Assembly: GCF_003011895.2 (NCBI RefSeq)
Contig: NZ_PXWF02000162.1
Span: 1 to 59,291 of the forward strand
Length of the DNA stretch: 59,291 nt
Direction: 5' to 3'
Source: Massilia glaciei
GTDB lineage: Bacteria > Pseudomonadota > Gammaproteobacteria > Burkholderiales > Burkholderiaceae_D
Below, one piece after another: positions 27,001-30,000 of the stretch. The notes beneath the pieces are model-generated. The model did not search any database, had not been told where the DNA came from, and worked only from the letters and a program-made list of their open reading frames with translations. Position 1 is the stretch's first letter. Each line of letters opens with the position of its first letter. The position numbers and the translations under genes were made by a program.

Positions 27001-30000
27001 ATGTATTGGCCGCGCGCGCCGTCGAAATCGAGCTCGAGCGCGGAATTGGGGCCGGTCGGCACCGCCAGCGGCGCGTTTGCAAAGTCGATCACGGCGTCGC
27101 CGGCGAGGCTGGCGCGGTTGATCTCGATGGCCAGGTCGCTCGAGGCAAGCGTGAGGCCGTCGACGCCGACGAAGGCGGCGGAGGCGGCGTCGGCCTTGAA
27201 GGCGGTCCAGCTGTGGGTCGGGCTGCCCTGCTCGGTAAACAGCGCCAGCGCGAGGTTGACGTCGTCGAGCCGCAGGCCGGTCTCGTCGGCGGTGCCGGCA
27301 CCTGTGCCTGCGAACACGTCGACCTCGCTCGCGCCGAAGGTGAGCTGGTCGGCGGTGAGCTGGCGGCCGTCGGCCAGGGTCAGCGCCACGCCCGAGGTGC
27401 GGCGCACCACCAGGTTGCCGCTGGCGTGGGCGAAGCCGCCCACGGTCAGGCTCGCGCCCGTGACCGACACTTCGCGCAGCGAGGCCACCAGGCCGGCGCC
27501 GAACACGTACTGCAGGCCGGCCGCCTCGATCGCCAGCGCGCTGGCGTCGGCGGCGGTGTCGTTGTAGCGCACCGTGACGGCGGTCGCGCCGAGCGTGACG
27601 CCGCTGTCGCCGAGCGCCGTTGTGAGCGCCCCGCTGGCCTCGAGCACCGTGCCGGCGGCGCTGATGTGCAGGCCGAGCGAGGCTTGGTCGACCCCGACCA
27701 TGAAGCTGCCCGAGGTCAGGCTGGCGCTGGCGTTTTGCGCGATCGCGCTCAGGCTGGCGTCGGCGCTGTTGCGCTCGAAGGCGAAGTCGCCGGCCAGCGC
27801 GAACGCCGAGCCGAGCGTCACCTGCAGGCCGATCACGCTGGCCGACATGCCGATATTGGCGCCCATGGCGCCGAAGGTGTAGTCGAAGCCGCCGGCGAAC
27901 GCCAAAGTGCGCCCGCTCAGGTCGACCCCAAGGTGGTTCATGCGCACCGTGGCCGAATCGGCCGTGGCGGCGGCGAAGGCGCCGCCCGTCAGGCTCAGCG
28001 CGCCGCTGCCCTCGAACGCGAATCCATTGGGTCCGAACACCATGCCGAAGCTGCCGCCGGCCAGGCCGACGGCGACGCCGCCGGCGCCGAGCGCGGCGTT
28101 GACGTTTTCGCCGGCGATCAGAATTTCGCCGCCCTCGAGCGCGAAGCCGATGTCGGCGCTGATCGACAGGCCGTCGAAGGCTAGCTCGGCGTGGCCGGAC
28201 ACGGCCGCGTACTGGCCGCGCGCGCCGTCGAAATCGAGCTCGAGCACGGAACCCGGGCCGGTCGGCACCGCCAGCGGCGCGTTTGAAAAGTCGATCACGG
28301 CGTCGCCGGCGAGGCCCGCGCGGTTGATCTCGACGGCCAGGTCGCTTGACGAGAGCGTCAGGCCGTCGACGCCGACGAAGGCGGCCGAGGCGGCGTCGGC
28401 CTTGAAGGCGGTCCAGTTGTGGGCCGGGCTGCCCTGCTCGGAAAACAGCGCCAGCGCCAGGTTGACGTCGCCTAGCCGCAGGCCGGTCTCGTCGGCGGTG
28501 CCGGCGTCGATGCCGGCGAAGACATCGACCTCGCTCGCGCCAAAGCTGAGCTGGTCGGCCAGCACCTGGCGGCCGTCGGCCAGGGTCAGCGCCACGCCCG
28601 AGGTGCGGCGCACCACCAGATTGCCGCTGGCGTGGGCGAAACCGCCCACCGTCAGGCTAGCGCCCGTGACCGACACTTCGCGCAGCGAGGCGACCAGGCC
28701 GGCCCCGAACACGTAGCTCAGGCCGGCCGCGTTGATCGCCAGCGCGCTGGCGTCGTCGGCGGTGCTGTTGTAGCGCACCGCGACCGCGGTGGCGCCGAGC
28801 GTGACGCCGCTGTCGCCGAGCGCCGTTGTGAGCGCCCCGCTCGCCTCGAGCACGGTGCCGGCGCTGGTGATGCGCATGCCGAGCGAGGCCTGCTCGACGC
28901 CGACCATGAAGCCGCCCGCGCCGAGCGTGGCGCTGGCGTTTTGCGCGATCGCGTTCATGCTGCCGTCAGCGCCGTTGCGCTCGAAGGCGAAGTCGCCCGA
29001 CAGCGCGAACATCGAGCCGACGGTGGCGCGCAGGCCGGTCACGCTGGCCTGCATGCCGACGCCCGCGCCCATGGCGCCGAAGGTGTAGCTGGCCGCGCCG
29101 GCGAACTGCAGGGTGCGCCCGCTCAGGTCGGTCCCAAGGTGGTTCGCGCGCACGGTGACGGCGTCGGCGCTGACGTCGGCGAAGGCGCCGCCCGCCAGGC
29201 TCAGGGCGCCGCCGGCCTCGAACGCGTAGCCGCCCGCGCCCAGCACCAGGCCGAAGCTGCCGCCGGCCACACCGACGCTGACGCCGCCGGCGCCGATGGC
29301 GGCGTTGACGTTGGTGCCGGCCAGCAGGACTTCGCCGCCGATGAGCGCGAGGCCGATGTCGGCTTCCATGGCCAAGCCCTCGAAGGCCAGTTCGGCGTGG
29401 CCCGACACGAGCAGGTATTCCACGTCGGCGCCGTCGGCGCCGAAAGTGAAGCCGCCCGCCGTGAGCGGGCTGGCCGACAGGTCGAGCACGGTGTCGTTGG
29501 CGGCGCCGCCCGGCCGCGTGCCGGTGCCGAAGCTCAGGTCGATGCTCAGGTTGGTCGCCGTCATGGTCAGGCCGGGCACGCCGACGATGCCGACGCTGCC
29601 GATGACGCCGTGCGCCATGGTCCAGCCGTAGCTGGCGCCCGCGGCGGGCTCGACGAAGGCGATCCCGATGCTGACGTCATGCAGTGCCAGCCCGGTGGCG
29701 CCGGGCGCGTCGCCCGGGCCGCCGATGCCGATGAAGCCCTCGCCGTCGTTGATGCCGATCAGCCAGACGTTGGTTTTGACGAGCTGGCCCGTGACCGGGT
29801 CGACCAGGTCCTGCTCGGCGTAGTCGACGGTCAACGCGCCGTCGAGGTAGAGCATGCCGTTCAGGTTCATTTCGCCATGGAAGGTCAGCGGCGGGATGGT
29901 CGTGAAATAGTCGTTGTTGAGGAAATAGCCGACGCCGTCGGCGACGTCGCCGCCGAGCGTCTCGACCATGCTGTCGGTGAGCGGATCGAGTGTGTGCGCG

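Noticed and set aside
177-28184. Very long plus-strand frames (177-6749, 8070-14075, 14163-16964, 17499-22910, 22989-28184) rich in Asp, Arg, Gly and Ala
   Set aside because: They are exact codon-register complements of the giant minus-strand gene. Their composition (runs of DRDG, AAGADG) and lack of any domain mark them as antisense shadows caused by high GC and rare TTA/CTA/TCA use.
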